The notes under the pieces: generated by a model
The model's input: only the letters and a program-made list of their open reading frames with translations
Database searches by the model: none
What the model was told of the DNA's origin: nothing
Program-made: the position numbers and the translations under genes
From: Nocardioides pinisoli
Lineage (GTDB): Bacteria > Actinomycetota > Actinomycetes > Propionibacteriales > Nocardioidaceae
NCBI RefSeq assembly: GCF_024199985.1
Contig: NZ_JANARS010000007.1
Location: 186,001 to 250,000 of the forward strand
Reading direction: 5' to 3'
Length of the DNA: 64,000 bases
Shown here: one piece after another, positions 1-8,886 of the stretch
Numbering within the stretch: position 1 is the first letter of the stretch
Layout of the letters: each line of letters starts with the position of its first letter

Positions 1-252
1 GGGTCCGGTGGCGGCAACGAGCTGCTCTACGCCGTCGGCGCCGCGGTCATCGGCGGCACCAGCCTCTTCGGTGGTCGCGGCCGGGCGCTCGACGCCGTGG
101 TCGGCGGCCTGGTCATCGCCACGATCCCCAACGGCCTCGGCCTGCTCAACCAGGCGAGCTACATCAACTTCCTCGTCACGGGTGGCGTGCTGCTGCTCGC
201 CGCGAGCGTCGACGCGATCTCGCGCCGCCGCCGCTCCTCCGCAGGCGTGTAG
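1..252 (+). CDS. Sugar ABC transporter permease, C-terminal part (5' end outside window)
   Basis: The reading frame is open from the first base to TAG at 250-252 and gives the last 83 residues of a membrane protein. Visible are the block AVIGGTSLFGGRGR, then hydrophobic stretches around VVGGLVIATIPNGLGLL and FLVTGGVLLLAASVD, and a short basic tail. This is the C-terminal pattern of BPD_transp_2 (XylH/RbsC-type) permeases, which form the channel of monosaccharide importers in the cytoplasmic membrane. A ROK-family repressor starts within 10 bases, the usual neighbour of xylose/ribose-type importers, so the genes are probably one operon. The sugar cannot be told from this fragment; xylose-type is an inference from the neighbour. 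Confidence 0.85.
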   Translation, partial: GSGGGNELLYAVGAAVIGGTSLFGGRGRALDAVVGGLVIATIPNGLGLLNQASYINFLVTGGVLLLAASVDAISRRRRSSAGV

Positions 253-260
253 GGGTGGTC

Positions 261-1493
261 GTGACGACCCGCCGGCGTCCGGGCCTGGGGACCAACCAGG
301 AGCTCGCGCGTCGCCACAACCTCGGCACCGTCCTGCGGCACGTCCACGGGGCCGGTCAGATCTCGCGCGCCGAGCTGACCGGCCGCATGGGCCTCAACCG
401 CAGCACCATCGCCGCCCTCGTCAACGAGCTGGAGGCGCTCGGCATCACCGAGCGGGCGCTTCCGGCCGAGGGCATCCCGCGGCAGGGTGCGGGTCGCCCG
501 TCCGCGGGGGTCCGCATCGCCGAGGACGGGCCGTTCGTCATCGCGGTGGACCTCGGGGTCGACCGGGCCGTCGTGGCGCGCATCGGTCTCGGCGGACGCG
601 TGCTGCAGCGGTCGCAGGCGCCGGTGCGCAGCGACGGCGAGGCGTGGCAGGTGGGCGCTGCGGTCGCCGGGCTCATCAGGTGCGTGGTGGAGGGCGTCCC
701 CGACGCCGCGCAGCTCGTCGGCATCGGGATCAGCGTCCCCGGCCTGGTGCGCAACAGCGACGGCCTGATCCGCCTCGCCCCCAACCTCGAGTGGCACGAC
801 GTGTCGTTCGGCGGGATCGTCCTGGCCGCCCTCGGCCTCGACGTGCCGGTCTCGATCGCCAACGACGCCGACCTGGGCGCGCTCGCCGAGCACGTGCGCG
901 GGGTGGCGGTCGGGGTGGACGACCTCATCTACGTCTCGGGCAACGTGGGCGTCGGAGCCGGTGTCATCGCCGGCGGAGTCCGGCTCGAGGGTGCCGGGGG
1001 CTATGCCGGCGAGGTGGGCCACCTGCGCTTCAACCCGGCCGGCCGCGAGTGCCACTGCGGCAACCGGGGGTGCTGGGAGACCGAGGTCGGCGCGCACGCG
1101 ATCGCCGAGGCCATCCATTGCCCGAGCGACAAGGTCGCGCAGCTCGACGAGGTGCTCGCCGGGTTCGGCGAGCCGTCCCCGGCCGTGCGCGCCACCGGGA
1201 CCGCGCTGGGCCACGGACTCGCCGACATCGTCAACGTCTTCAACCCCCGCCAGGTGGTGCTCGGCGGGTACTTCCGCTCCCTCTACGCGCTCGTCGGCCC
1301 CGAGGTCGAGGCCGCCCTGGCCGATCGGGCACTCCCCGCTCCGCTCGAGTCGGTGACGCTGACCCTGCCGGGGCTCGGCTCGGACTCGTCCTTGCTGGGG
1401 GCCGCGGAGATCGCCCTCGAGCCCCTGTTCGTCGACCCGGTGGCGGCCCTGGGCACGGCGCTGGTCGGCGTCGGCACCCGCCTGGCCGGATGA
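261..1493 (+). CDS. ROK family transcriptional regulator (XylR-like)
   Basis: 410-residue protein. An N-terminal winged helix (about residues 28-85, with QISRAELTGRMGLNRSTIAA) is followed by a ROK sugar-kinase-like domain starting at AVDLGVDRAVV. The zinc motif CHCGNRGCWE is intact near residues 264-273, and the GxG loop YVSGNVGVGAG is present. Such proteins repress sugar uptake and use genes and are released by the sugar. The GTG at 261 is preferred because AGGGG (251-255) lies 5 bases before it; GTG at 255 would overlap that site. It follows the ABC permease gene directly and probably regulates it. Whether kinase activity remains is unclear; regulator is the likely role. Confidence 0.9.
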   Translation: MTTRRRPGLGTNQELARRHNLGTVLRHVHGAGQISRAELTGRMGLNRSTIAALVNELEALGITERALPAEGIPRQGAGRPSAGVRIAEDGPFVIAVDLGVDRAVVARIGLGGRVLQRSQAPVRSDGEAWQVGAAVAGLIRCVVEGVPDAAQLVGIGISVPGLVRNSDGLIRLAPNLEWHDVSFGGIVLAALGLDVPVSIANDADLGALAEHVRGVAVGVDDLIYVSGNVGVGAGVIAGGVRLEGAGGYAGEVGHLRFNPAGRECHCGNRGCWETEVGAHAIAEAIHCPSDKVAQLDEVLAGFGEPSPAVRATGTALGHGLADIVNVFNPRQVVLGGYFRSLYALVGPEVEAALADRALPAPLESVTLTLPGLGSDSSLLGAAEIALEPLFVDPVAALGTALVGVGTRLAG

Positions 1494-1544
1494 CGGGCCA
1501 CGTCGAGGCCGTGCGCGGCCGCCCGAGCCGATAACCTCCTCGGG

Positions 1545-2234
1545 ATGTTCCGCGCCCGACTCCTCACCGCTGCTCTCGTCCTCGCCCCGCTGCTGTCCGG
1601 GTGCGCCGGCGACGAGCCGACCATCGCGGTCCTCGTCGGCGACGCGGGGGACACCTCCTCCCGCGCGGTCGACGTGGAACGGCTCACCGACCGCGTCGAG
1701 TCGACGTGCGACGAGTGCCGGGTGCGGGTCTACGACGCCGAGGGCGACGCCGCCACCCAGAAGAGCCAGGCCCGCCAGGCCGAGGCGGAGTCAGCGGACG
1801 TCGTCGTGGTGGTTCCGGTCGACCCCGACGACCTCGGCACCCTCACGGGCGGTGACCTCCCGGTCGTCTCGCTCGGCGAGCTCGTCCCGGGGTCCGACCG
1901 CTTCGTCGGCCTCGAGCGCGGCTCCGTCCCCCGCCAGTCGGGCTCCGACGTCGAGGCCGCGCGAGACGTCGTGATGGGGAAGGAGGAGTCGATGACCTAC
2001 GTCCCCACCGGGCCGATGAGCGACCGGGCAGCCGACCTGGCCGTCGCCTACCTCGCCGACAACCCCGTGGAGGGCGGCGTCGACGTCGACGGCGTCGAGT
2101 CGTGGCTCTACAGCCACAGCGACGTCACCGTCGACACCCTCACCTCGGTGCTGGTCGCGGAGGGGATCCTCACCCTCGACGACCTGTGCAGCGGGAGCAC
2201 GAGCAAGCGGTGTGCGAGGCTGGGCCTGAGATGA
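1545..2234 (+). CDS. Lipoprotein resembling a sugar-binding protein fragment
   Basis: 229 residues with a lipoprotein signal: short basic start, hydrophobic core and LLSGC with the lipid-accepting Cys at residue 20. After it comes TIAVLVGDAGDTSSRA, as at the start of periplasmic-binding-protein type I domains, and a C-terminal segment on a 'VDVDGVESWLYSHSDVTVDT' theme similar to the end of XylF-like proteins. It is shorter than a full binding protein (usually 330-380 residues), so it may be a reduced or diverged paralogue. It stands 51 bases after the ROK gene and 10 bases before methionine aminopeptidase on the same strand. Outer-face membrane anchoring is supported; ligand and role are not known. 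Confidence 0.7.
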   Translation: MFRARLLTAALVLAPLLSGCAGDEPTIAVLVGDAGDTSSRAVDVERLTDRVESTCDECRVRVYDAEGDAATQKSQARQAEAESADVVVVVPVDPDDLGTLTGGDLPVVSLGELVPGSDRFVGLERGSVPRQSGSDVEAARDVVMGKEESMTYVPTGPMSDRAADLAVAYLADNPVEGGVDVDGVESWLYSHSDVTVDTLTSVLVAEGILTLDDLCSGSTSKRCARLGLR

Positions 2235-2244
2235 TGAGCCCACG

Positions 2245-3018
2245 ATGATCGAGATCCTCACCCCTGCCCAGGTCGACCGCGCCCGCCGGACCGGCGCCCT
2301 CGTCGCCGACATCCTGCAGACGCTCCGCTCGCGCAGCGAGGTCGGCACCAACCTGCTCGACCTCGACCGCTGGACGGCCGAGATGATCCGCGACGCCGGC
2401 GCCGAGTCCTGCTACGTCGACTACGCCCCGTCCTTCGGCAGCGGCCCCTTCGGCCACTACGTCTGCACGGCGGTCAACGACGCGGTGCTGCACGGCCGCC
2501 CGCGCGACCAGCGGCTCGCCGACGGGGACCTGCTCACCCTCGACCTCGCGGTGCGCCTCGACGGCGTCGCCGCCGACTCCGCCGTCAGCTTCGTGGTGGG
2601 GGAGAGCCGCCCGGCCGGGAGCGTCGAGCTGATCGAGACCACCCAGCGGGCGCTGGCCGCCGGCATCGCCGCCGCCGGACCGGGCGCCCGGATCGGCGAC
2701 CTGTCCCACGCCATCGGCAGCGTCCTGCGCGCCGACGGCTACCCCATCAACATGCAGTTCGGCGGCCACGGCATCGGCACCACGATGCACCAGGACCCGC
2801 ACGTCTCCAACGACGGCCGGCCCGGTCGCGGCTACCAGCTCCGGCCCGGCCTGCTGCTGGCGCTGGAGCCGTGGGTCATGACCGACACCGACGAGCTCGT
2901 CACCGACGAGGACGGCTGGACGCTCCGCAGCGCCACCGGCTGCCTCACCGCGCACAGCGAGCACACCATCGCGATCACCGAGGACGGTGCCGAGGTGCTG
3001 ACGCTGCCGTCGCGGTGA
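2245..3018 (+). CDS. map: Methionine aminopeptidase, type I
   Basis: 257 residues. Removes the initiator Met from nascent cytosolic proteins. The five metal ligands of the family are all in place: D100 and D111 (LLTLDLAVRLDGVAADSA), H175 (GGHGIGTT), E208 (LALEPW) and E239 (HSEHT); the substrate-contacting His of VLHGRP is at 83. There is no N-terminal zinc-finger extension, so it is a short type I enzyme. Start ATG at 2245 lies 10 bases after the lipoprotein stop. Actinobacteria often have more than one map gene, and this copy is not beside secY or infA, so it may be the second paralogue. Confidence 0.93.
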   Translation: MIEILTPAQVDRARRTGALVADILQTLRSRSEVGTNLLDLDRWTAEMIRDAGAESCYVDYAPSFGSGPFGHYVCTAVNDAVLHGRPRDQRLADGDLLTLDLAVRLDGVAADSAVSFVVGESRPAGSVELIETTQRALAAGIAAAGPGARIGDLSHAIGSVLRADGYPINMQFGGHGIGTTMHQDPHVSNDGRPGRGYQLRPGLLLALEPWVMTDTDELVTDEDGWTLRSATGCLTAHSEHTIAITEDGAEVLTLPSR

Positions 3019-3131
3019 CGGCGCCCCTCCGGCGGGCGCACCGCAGAGTTGCGGTTGGAAGTGCCGATGGTTCCCCAGCGAGCCGGAACCGGCGGCGCGG
3101 AGATCGGCGTACGCCCGCGCGGCCTGCCTGG

Positions 3132-3183
3132 AGCGGTGCGTGAGGGGGACTTCGCCGGCCCGGTACCCGCGTCAGTCACCGCT
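3132..3183. repeat. REP-like palindromic element, copy A
   Basis: Arms AGCGGTGCGTGA (3132-3143) and TCAGTCACCGCT (3172-3183) are inverted repeats around a 28-base centre that contains GGGGGAC. Same family as copies at 3216-3265, 47321-47371 and 47404-47453. It lies between the 3' ends of map and the Ku remnant, and could fold into a hairpin in either transcript. Confidence 0.65.
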
Positions 3184-3215
3184 GCCGGGCGCGTCGTACG
3201 CCGACACGCGCGCGG

Positions 3216-3265
3216 GCGGTGCCTGAGGGGGATCGCGCGGCCGAGGAATCCCCTCGGGCCACCGC
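3216..3265. repeat. REP-like palindromic element, copy B
   Basis: Left arm GCGGTGCCTGAGGGGGAT pairs imperfectly with the right arm AATCCCCTCGGGCCACCGC. The upstream flank carries GTCGTACG, as do copies C and D near 47.3-47.4 kb. Intergenic, between converging 3' ends. Confidence 0.7.
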
Positions 3266-3303
3266 TCGGACGCGACCGGAGGCTCGGCGATCACACCAGT
3301 GGC

Positions 3304-3534
3304 TCAGCTGGCCTTCTTGGCCTGCTTCTTCGCAGCGGCCTTCGTGGCCGGCTTCTCGTCCTCGGCAGTGTCGTCGGAGTCGTCCGAGGAGTCGGCCTCG
3401 CCGCGAGCGGTCTTGGCCGCGGCCACCGACTTCTGCAGGGCGGCGAGCAGGTCGACCACCTCGCCCGAGGCCTTGGTCGAGGTCTCGATGCGCGTGATCT
3501 CACCGCCCTCGATCGGCGTCCGTCCTGCGCATCG
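3304..3534 (-). pseudogene. Ku (NHEJ DNA-end binding protein) C-terminal remnant
   Basis: On the minus strand a frame runs from just after TAA (3535-3537) to TGA (3304-3306) and encodes about 76 residues with no ATG or GTG start in frame. It contains SGEVVDLLAALQKSVAAAK followed by an acidic stretch (ADSSDDSDDTAEDE) and a Lys/Ala tail ending KKQAKKAS. The 'EVVDLLAALxxSVxAAK' helix and basic tail are typical of the C-terminal region of bacterial Ku, which binds DNA ends and recruits LigD. The ring-forming core is absent. It lies directly downstream of the MMPL gene on the same strand. It is read as the scar of a deletion that removed the 5' part of ku; a different Lys-rich DNA-binding protein tail is possible. 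Confidence 0.65.
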
Positions 3535-3590
3535 TTACCACCCGCGCTCGCGCCGGCCGGGCGGCACCGGCACCGGCACCCGGCGTCTTC

Positions 3591-5741
3591 TCAGTGCACC
3601 GTCTCGAGCGGCCTGTCGGCCTCGGCCTCGGTGAGCGGGGCGTCGGCCCGGTCGAGCTTGCTGGGCCACCAGATCTTGCCGCCCAGGTCGAGGTTGAGCG
3701 CGGTGACCAGCACCGAGCGTACGACGAGCGTGTCGAGCATGACGCCGAGCGCCACCGCGACCCCCAGCTCGGCGAGGAACACCAGCGGCAGCGACCCGAG
3801 GACCAGGAAGGTCGCCGCCAGCACGACGCCGGCCGAGGTGATCACGCCACCCGTCGACGCGAGACCGATGAGGGAGCCCTTGCGGGTGCCGTAGGTGATG
3901 GTCTCCTCACGCACGCGGGTCATCAGGAAGATGTTGTAGTCGATGCCCAGCGCCACCAGGAACACGAAGGCGAACAGGGGGAACCCGGGGTCCGACCCGG
4001 CGAAGCCGAAGACGTACTCGAAGAGCAACGCCGAGATGCCGAGCGCGGCGCCGAAGGACAGCACCACCGTGGCGATCAGGATCAGCGGTGCGACCAGTGC
4101 GCGGAGCAGCCCGATGAGGATCAGCAGCACGACCGCCAGGACGAGCGGCATGATCACCCAGCTGTCGCGCTCGCTGGCGATCTTGGTGTCGAGGTAGAAC
4201 GCCGAGCCGCCGCCGACCAGCGCGTCCGCCCCGTCGACCGCGTGCGCCGCGTCGCGGGATGCCTCGACGATGTCGGCCGCGGTGCTGGAGGAGATGTCGG
4301 CGTTGATCGTGGCCTCGAACCAGGACCGCCCGTCGGCCAGCGGCTGCGGCTCCCCGGCCGCGCCGAGACCGTCGATGCCCGACAGGGAGGCCGCCACGTC
4401 CGCGGCCTTGTCGGTCGCGGTGGTGACCTGGATCGTGTTGGAGTTGTCGGCCAGCCCGTGCTCGGTCAGCAGCTTCTGGCCCTTGATGGAGTCGAACTCC
4501 TTCGTGTAGGTGTCCTCGGTCGACAGCCCGGAGGCGTCGAGGCGGAACAGGCCGAGGCAGGCCAGCAGGAGCAGCCCGGTCGTGGTGAGCCAGACCCGGC
4601 GGGGGCGGTGGCTGATCGCCCGGCCGACCCGGGCCCACAGGCCGTTGGCGGTCGGCTCGGCACTGCGGTAGGTGGGACGCTTGGGCCAGAAGACCCAGCG
4701 GCCGCAGATGACCAGCAGGGCCGGCAGCAGGGTGATCATCACGAGCATGGTCACCGCGACGCCGATGGCGAGGACCGGGCCGAGCCCGGCGGTGGAGTTG
4801 AGGTCGGCGAACGACAGGCACAGCATGCCCACCGCCACGGTGGCCGCGCTGGCGAAGATGGCGGGCGCGGCGCGGTGCAGCGCGAACGCCATCGCCTCGT
4901 GCCGGTCCTCGTGGCGACGGAGCTCCTCGCGGTACCTGGCCACCAGGAGCAGGGCGTAGTCGGTGCCGGCGCCGATCACCAGGATGCTGAGGATGGCCTG
5001 GCTCTGGCCGTTGACCGTGAGGTCGGCGTACCTCGCGAGGAGGTAGACCAGGCCGGTGGCGATGAAGTTGGCCGACACCGCGCACAGGATCGGGAGCAGC
5101 CACAGGACCGGGCTCCGGTAGGTGAAGAGCAGGATCAGGATGACGACCCCGAGCGTGGCGAAGATGAGGTTGGTGTCGATGCCCTCGAACGCCTCGGCCG
5201 AGTCGGCCGCCTGGCCGCCGAAGCCCGCCAGGTGGACCTCGCCGCCGTCGAGGACGGCGATGTCGCGGATCTCCTCGGCGGCGTCGGGGATGTCGTTCCA
5301 CCCGTTGGCACCGAAGTTGAGGACGAAGTAGAGGTAGGCGACCTCGCCGTCCTCCGAGACCAGGGTCGGCACCTCGGCGCCCTGCGCCTTGGCGGCCTCG
5401 GCGGCGGCGGGCGTCAGCACGCCCTGGTCGGTCACGCCGTCCAGCTCGGCGATCTCGGGACCGTCCTTCTCCATCGCGGCGAGGTCGGCCTCGGTGAGCC
5501 CACCGTCGCGGTGGAAGACCACCAGCGTGGGGATGTCGTTGGGGTCGACGGTCTCGGACAGCTCCTCGAGCACCTTCGTCGACTCGGCCGACTCGGGCAG
5601 CCAGGAGGAGGCCTCGTTGTTCTGGACCGAGGTGAGCTTGGAGGAGAAGAAGGCCATGAAGACCGTCAGGAGCAGCATGGTCGCCAGCACGACCCACTTG
5701 GTGACCCGTCCCGTCAGCGACCCCGCGATCTGTCGATGCAT
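3591..5741 (-). CDS. MMPL family (RND superfamily) transporter
   Basis: 716 residues, inner membrane. Layout is that of MMPL proteins: one TM helix near residues 13-33, a large extracytoplasmic domain to about 185, a block of five TM helices with the segment SQAILSILVIGAGTDYALL (conserved GxGTDY), a second extracytoplasmic domain after SAEPTANGLWARVGRAIS, and a C-terminal TM block with FVFLVALGIDYNIFLMTRV (GIDYN). The two Asp-Tyr motifs are the proton-relay residues of the family. Substrates in actinobacteria are lipids or other hydrophobic compounds; none can be assigned here. No adjacent TetR regulator is seen. The Ku remnant follows it closely. Confidence 0.92.
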   Translation of the reverse strand: MHRQIAGSLTGRVTKWVVLATMLLLTVFMAFFSSKLTSVQNNEASSWLPESAESTKVLEELSETVDPNDIPTLVVFHRDGGLTEADLAAMEKDGPEIAELDGVTDQGVLTPAAAEAAKAQGAEVPTLVSEDGEVAYLYFVLNFGANGWNDIPDAAEEIRDIAVLDGGEVHLAGFGGQAADSAEAFEGIDTNLIFATLGVVILILLFTYRSPVLWLLPILCAVSANFIATGLVYLLARYADLTVNGQSQAILSILVIGAGTDYALLLVARYREELRRHEDRHEAMAFALHRAAPAIFASAATVAVGMLCLSFADLNSTAGLGPVLAIGVAVTMLVMITLLPALLVICGRWVFWPKRPTYRSAEPTANGLWARVGRAISHRPRRVWLTTTGLLLLACLGLFRLDASGLSTEDTYTKEFDSIKGQKLLTEHGLADNSNTIQVTTATDKAADVAASLSGIDGLGAAGEPQPLADGRSWFEATINADISSSTAADIVEASRDAAHAVDGADALVGGGSAFYLDTKIASERDSWVIMPLVLAVVLLILIGLLRALVAPLILIATVVLSFGAALGISALLFEYVFGFAGSDPGFPLFAFVFLVALGIDYNIFLMTRVREETITYGTRKGSLIGLASTGGVITSAGVVLAATFLVLGSLPLVFLAELGVAVALGVMLDTLVVRSVLVTALNLDLGGKIWWPSKLDRADAPLTEAEADRPLETVH

Positions 5742-5825
5742 GCCTCCCAGTCGAACAGGCGAAGGCCGTGGTGTGCATCGGTAATAGCCCTGAGGTCTAG
5801 ACAGGGTCGAGCGACGCGGGTGCGG

Positions 5826-6896
5826 TCAGCGGGTCTGCAGCTGGAGCGGCGCGCCCCTGTCGATCGAGCCGCGGCGCGGGGCGACGGCGTACTCCATCGA
5901 GCCGTCGACGCCCAGCCGCACGACCGCCCACCGGTCGGCCTGGTAGGTCACGACGAGCACGTGCCCGGCGTCCTCCCAGACCTCGTCGAAGTACGTCGCC
6001 GAGCGACCGTTGCGGGCCGAGGTGAACGACCGCACCACCGCGCCGTCGGCGGTGGCGAGCACGTCGAGCGTCCCGGGGCCGAAGCCGTCGGCGTACGCCG
6101 GGGTGCCCAGGACGTGGCGGTCGTCGGGGGAGATGTCGGAGAGCTGGTTGTCGCAGGTGCGCCACCGCACGGCCGAGCTGCGGAGCATCGCGCTGCACGA
6201 GCCGGTGTCGCTCAGCGAGGTGATGCCCCCGAGCCACCTCCCGCGCCCGGTCGACGTCAGCCGCAGGCGCGGCACCCGGTCGACGATGCCGTGCGAGGAG
6301 GTGTAGAAGCCGCGGGTGGGCCCGTTGACGTAGACCGCGCAGCCGGTGCTGGTCGCGCTCTCTTTGCAGTCCTCGCCGAACAGCGCGACGGCCCGTCCCC
6401 GGCCGGTGATCGGGACGGGGGCGAACGACAGCACCCGGTCGCCGTCCTCGTCGATCGACCAGACCCGGCCCGCCTTCCCCGCGAACGCGACGGCGCCGCC
6501 GCGGGCCGAGACGGCCAGTCCGTAGCCGGTGCGCCACTCGCGGCGCCCGGGCGTGCCGTCGGCGCCGATCCAGCGCGTCGTGGCGCCGCCGGCACCGATC
6601 GTCTGGATCACGTGGCCCGAGCCCATCGGTGCGAACTGGTCGAGCCGGTTCGGCACGGGCGTGCGGGTGCCGCCGACGCCGTGGATGACGGTCCGGCCCG
6701 ACCGCCGCTCGCTCCAGGCGATCGCCGGCGGGTCGCCCTGCTCGAGGCCGCGGACGTCGAGGACGGTGCTCGGCGCGCGACGCGCCCCCGGGTCCGTGGA
6801 GTGCGCGGGCGCCGCCGGTGCGAGCCCGGCGGAGACGGCGATCGCGGCGGCTGCCGCCACGGTGGCGCGGAGGGCCGCGCGACAGGAGGTCGTCAT
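5826..6896 (-). CDS. Secreted beta-propeller-like protein of unknown function
   Basis: 356 residues. A classical signal peptide (Arg-containing start, AAAAAIAVSAGLAPAAPAHS) with a likely cut after AHS or nearby. The remainder is a series of beta-strand-rich units with Trp/Gly spacing such as TRWIGADGTPGRREW, VWSIDEDGDRVLSF and WAVVRLGVDGSMEYAV, as in TolB or WD-type propellers. Cys residues around KESATSTGCAVY and SCSAML may form a disulfide. ATG at 6896 overlaps the stop of the upstream acyl-CoA synthetase by 4 bases (ATGA), so the two are co-translated. The function is not recognised. Confidence 0.75.
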   Translation of the reverse strand: MTTSCRAALRATVAAAAAIAVSAGLAPAAPAHSTDPGARRAPSTVLDVRGLEQGDPPAIAWSERRSGRTVIHGVGGTRTPVPNRLDQFAPMGSGHVIQTIGAGGATTRWIGADGTPGRREWRTGYGLAVSARGGAVAFAGKAGRVWSIDEDGDRVLSFAPVPITGRGRAVALFGEDCKESATSTGCAVYVNGPTRGFYTSSHGIVDRVPRLRLTSTGRGRWLGGITSLSDTGSCSAMLRSSAVRWRTCDNQLSDISPDDRHVLGTPAYADGFGPGTLDVLATADGAVVRSFTSARNGRSATYFDEVWEDAGHVLVVTYQADRWAVVRLGVDGSMEYAVAPRRGSIDRGAPLQLQTR

Positions 6897-8749
6897 GTGT
6901 AGAGCTTGTCCACCACGTCGGCGTACTTGGTCTTCACGACCCGGCGCTTGAGCTTGAGCGTCGGGGTCAGCTCCTCGGACTCGGCCGTCCACTCGTCGGG
7001 CAGCAGCTCCCACGCCTTGACCTGCTCGGGCCGGGAGAGCCGCTCGTTGGCCTTGTCGACCGCGGCCTGCGCCATCGCGCGGATCTCGGGCTTGGTCGAG
7101 AGGTCGGCGAGGTCGGTGAACGTGATGCCCATCTTCGCCGCGACCAGCGGGGCGATCTCGCCGTCGAGGGTCATGATCGCCACCACGTAGGAGCGGTCGT
7201 CGCCGAGCGCCATGGCGTGGCCGACGATCGGCGACTCCTTGAGGTAGTTCTCGATGTTGGAGGGCGCGATGTTCTTGCCCGCCGAGGTGATGATGAGTTC
7301 CTTCTTGCGGTCGACGACCGAGTAGAAGCCGTCCTCGTCCACGGTGCCGATGTCGCCGGTGTGGATCCAGCCGTCCTCGTCGATGAGATTGCGCGTCGCC
7401 TGCTCCTGCTTGTAGTAGCCGGGGGTGTTGACCGGGCCGCGGCACAGGATCTCGCCGTCCTCGGCAAGCCGCACCTCGATGCCTGGGTTGGGTCGTCCGA
7501 CCGTGCCGAGCTTGAACGCGTCGGGCCCGTTGGAGGTGAAGGCACCCGTCGTCTCGGTCATGCCGTAGACGTCGTAGACCTTCACGCCGAGGCCGCCCAT
7601 GAACTTCGCGACCTCCAGCGGCATCGGCGCCGCGGCGCTGGCCGCCCACTGCACCTGGTCGAGGCCGAGCAGCAGGCGGAGGAAGCCGAGGATCGCCTCG
7701 TCCGCCTTGGCGTAGGCCTCCTCGACCTCCGGCGTCATCTCGTTGCCGTACTCGTGGGCCTGGGTCCACGCGAGGCCGGCGGCCATCGCGTCGGTGACGA
7801 GCTTCTGGTTGTCGGGGTCGGGGTCCTCGGCGAGCTTGGCCGAGATGCCGGTCTTGATCTTCTCCCACACGCGCGGCACCCCGAAGAAGGCGGTCGGGTG
7901 CACCTCGCCGAGCGCGCCGAGCAGGCCGGCGGGGTCGGGGATGGCGTGCACGTGGCTGGCCAGGAACGGGGGAGCGTACGTCGCCAGGATGCGCTCGGCG
8001 ATGTGGGCGAGCGGGAGGTAGCTGATCGTGCGCTGCGGGCCGTGGAGGCCCCCGGCGTCGAGCGTGGACACCGCCTCGTACATCACGTTGTGGTGGGTGA
8101 GCACCACGCCCTTGGGGTTGCCGGTGGTGCCGGAGGTGTAGAGGAAGGTCGCCGGGAGGTCGGGGGTGATCCGATCCATCCGCGCGTCGACGCCGCTCGT
8201 GTCCTCGCCGCGGGCGAGGAGGTCGGACCACGTCATGGCACGCGGGTCGTCGACGCGGTCGGCGTCGGCGAGCATCACGACGTGGCGGATCGAGTCGACC
8301 TCGTCGAGAGCCTTCTCCCAGCGCTGGTAGCGGTCGTGGTCCTCGAGCACCACCACGACGGGGCGTGACTCACCGGCGATGAAGGCCACCTGGTCCTGGG
8401 CCAGGGTGTTGTAGATCGACATCGGCACGGCGGCCGCGGTCATCGCGCCGTAGTCGGCCAGGGTGTGGGCGGTGCGGTTGGCGGCCATGATCGCGACGGG
8501 GTCGCCGGGCTCGACGCCGAGGTCGATCAGGGCGGCGGCCACCCGCCGGGTCAGCTCCCAGGTCTCGGCCCAGGTGATGGTCGACCAGGTCTCGCCCTCG
8601 GGCACGTCGAACCTGTCGGAGAAGGCGGGCTGGTCGCCGTGCTTCTCCGCCGCCTGCCGCACCGTGGCGGGCATGTGCAGGCCGAGGATGCGTGCCTCGT
8701 AGTCCTCGCGCACGGCCAGGACGTCGGGGTCGGTCTCGGTGGCGGTCAT
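6893..8749 (-). CDS. Long-chain fatty acid-CoA ligase (AMP-dependent synthetase)
   Basis: 618 residues. Activates fatty acids to acyl-CoA through an acyl-adenylate. The AMP-binding P-loop YTSGTTGNPKGV is near residues 204-215; YGMTETTG (A5), WIHTGDIG (A7) and DRKKELIITSAGKNIAPSNIE-like A8 hinge follow, with an acidic residue pair and the C-terminal Lys region KLKRRVVKTKYADVVDKLY. ATG at 8749 is chosen because AGGAG precedes it by about 7 bases; an earlier in-frame start at 8824 lacks such support and adds a non-conserved stretch. It forms a two-gene unit with the secreted propeller protein. Chain length is inferred from overall similarity to FadD15-type enzymes. Confidence 0.93.
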   Translation of the reverse strand: MTATETDPDVLAVREDYEARILGLHMPATVRQAAEKHGDQPAFSDRFDVPEGETWSTITWAETWELTRRVAAALIDLGVEPGDPVAIMAANRTAHTLADYGAMTAAAVPMSIYNTLAQDQVAFIAGESRPVVVVLEDHDRYQRWEKALDEVDSIRHVVMLADADRVDDPRAMTWSDLLARGEDTSGVDARMDRITPDLPATFLYTSGTTGNPKGVVLTHHNVMYEAVSTLDAGGLHGPQRTISYLPLAHIAERILATYAPPFLASHVHAIPDPAGLLGALGEVHPTAFFGVPRVWEKIKTGISAKLAEDPDPDNQKLVTDAMAAGLAWTQAHEYGNEMTPEVEEAYAKADEAILGFLRLLLGLDQVQWAASAAAPMPLEVAKFMGGLGVKVYDVYGMTETTGAFTSNGPDAFKLGTVGRPNPGIEVRLAEDGEILCRGPVNTPGYYKQEQATRNLIDEDGWIHTGDIGTVDEDGFYSVVDRKKELIITSAGKNIAPSNIENYLKESPIVGHAMALGDDRSYVVAIMTLDGEIAPLVAAKMGITFTDLADLSTKPEIRAMAQAAVDKANERLSRPEQVKAWELLPDEWTAESEELTPTLKLKRRVVKTKYADVVDKLYT

Positions 8750-8886
8750 CTGCGGCTCCTCCGGGGGCGATCGTGTGGCAGGGGTCACATCATGGAGCGC
8801 AGTGCGCGTGCTGGCTAGGGCCATGGGTACCGGGTGTCATGTCGACCTCCGTGGGCGCCGTTCGCTCGACGACCGCGGCTGGGCGC

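Noticed and set aside
3594-6902. Very long open frame on the plus strand, antisense to the MMPL and neighbouring genes
   Set aside because: Composition is highly skewed to Val, Gly, Arg, His and Gln without domains. In such GC-rich DNA, frames opposite real genes stay open by chance; the minus-strand MMPL gene explains the region.
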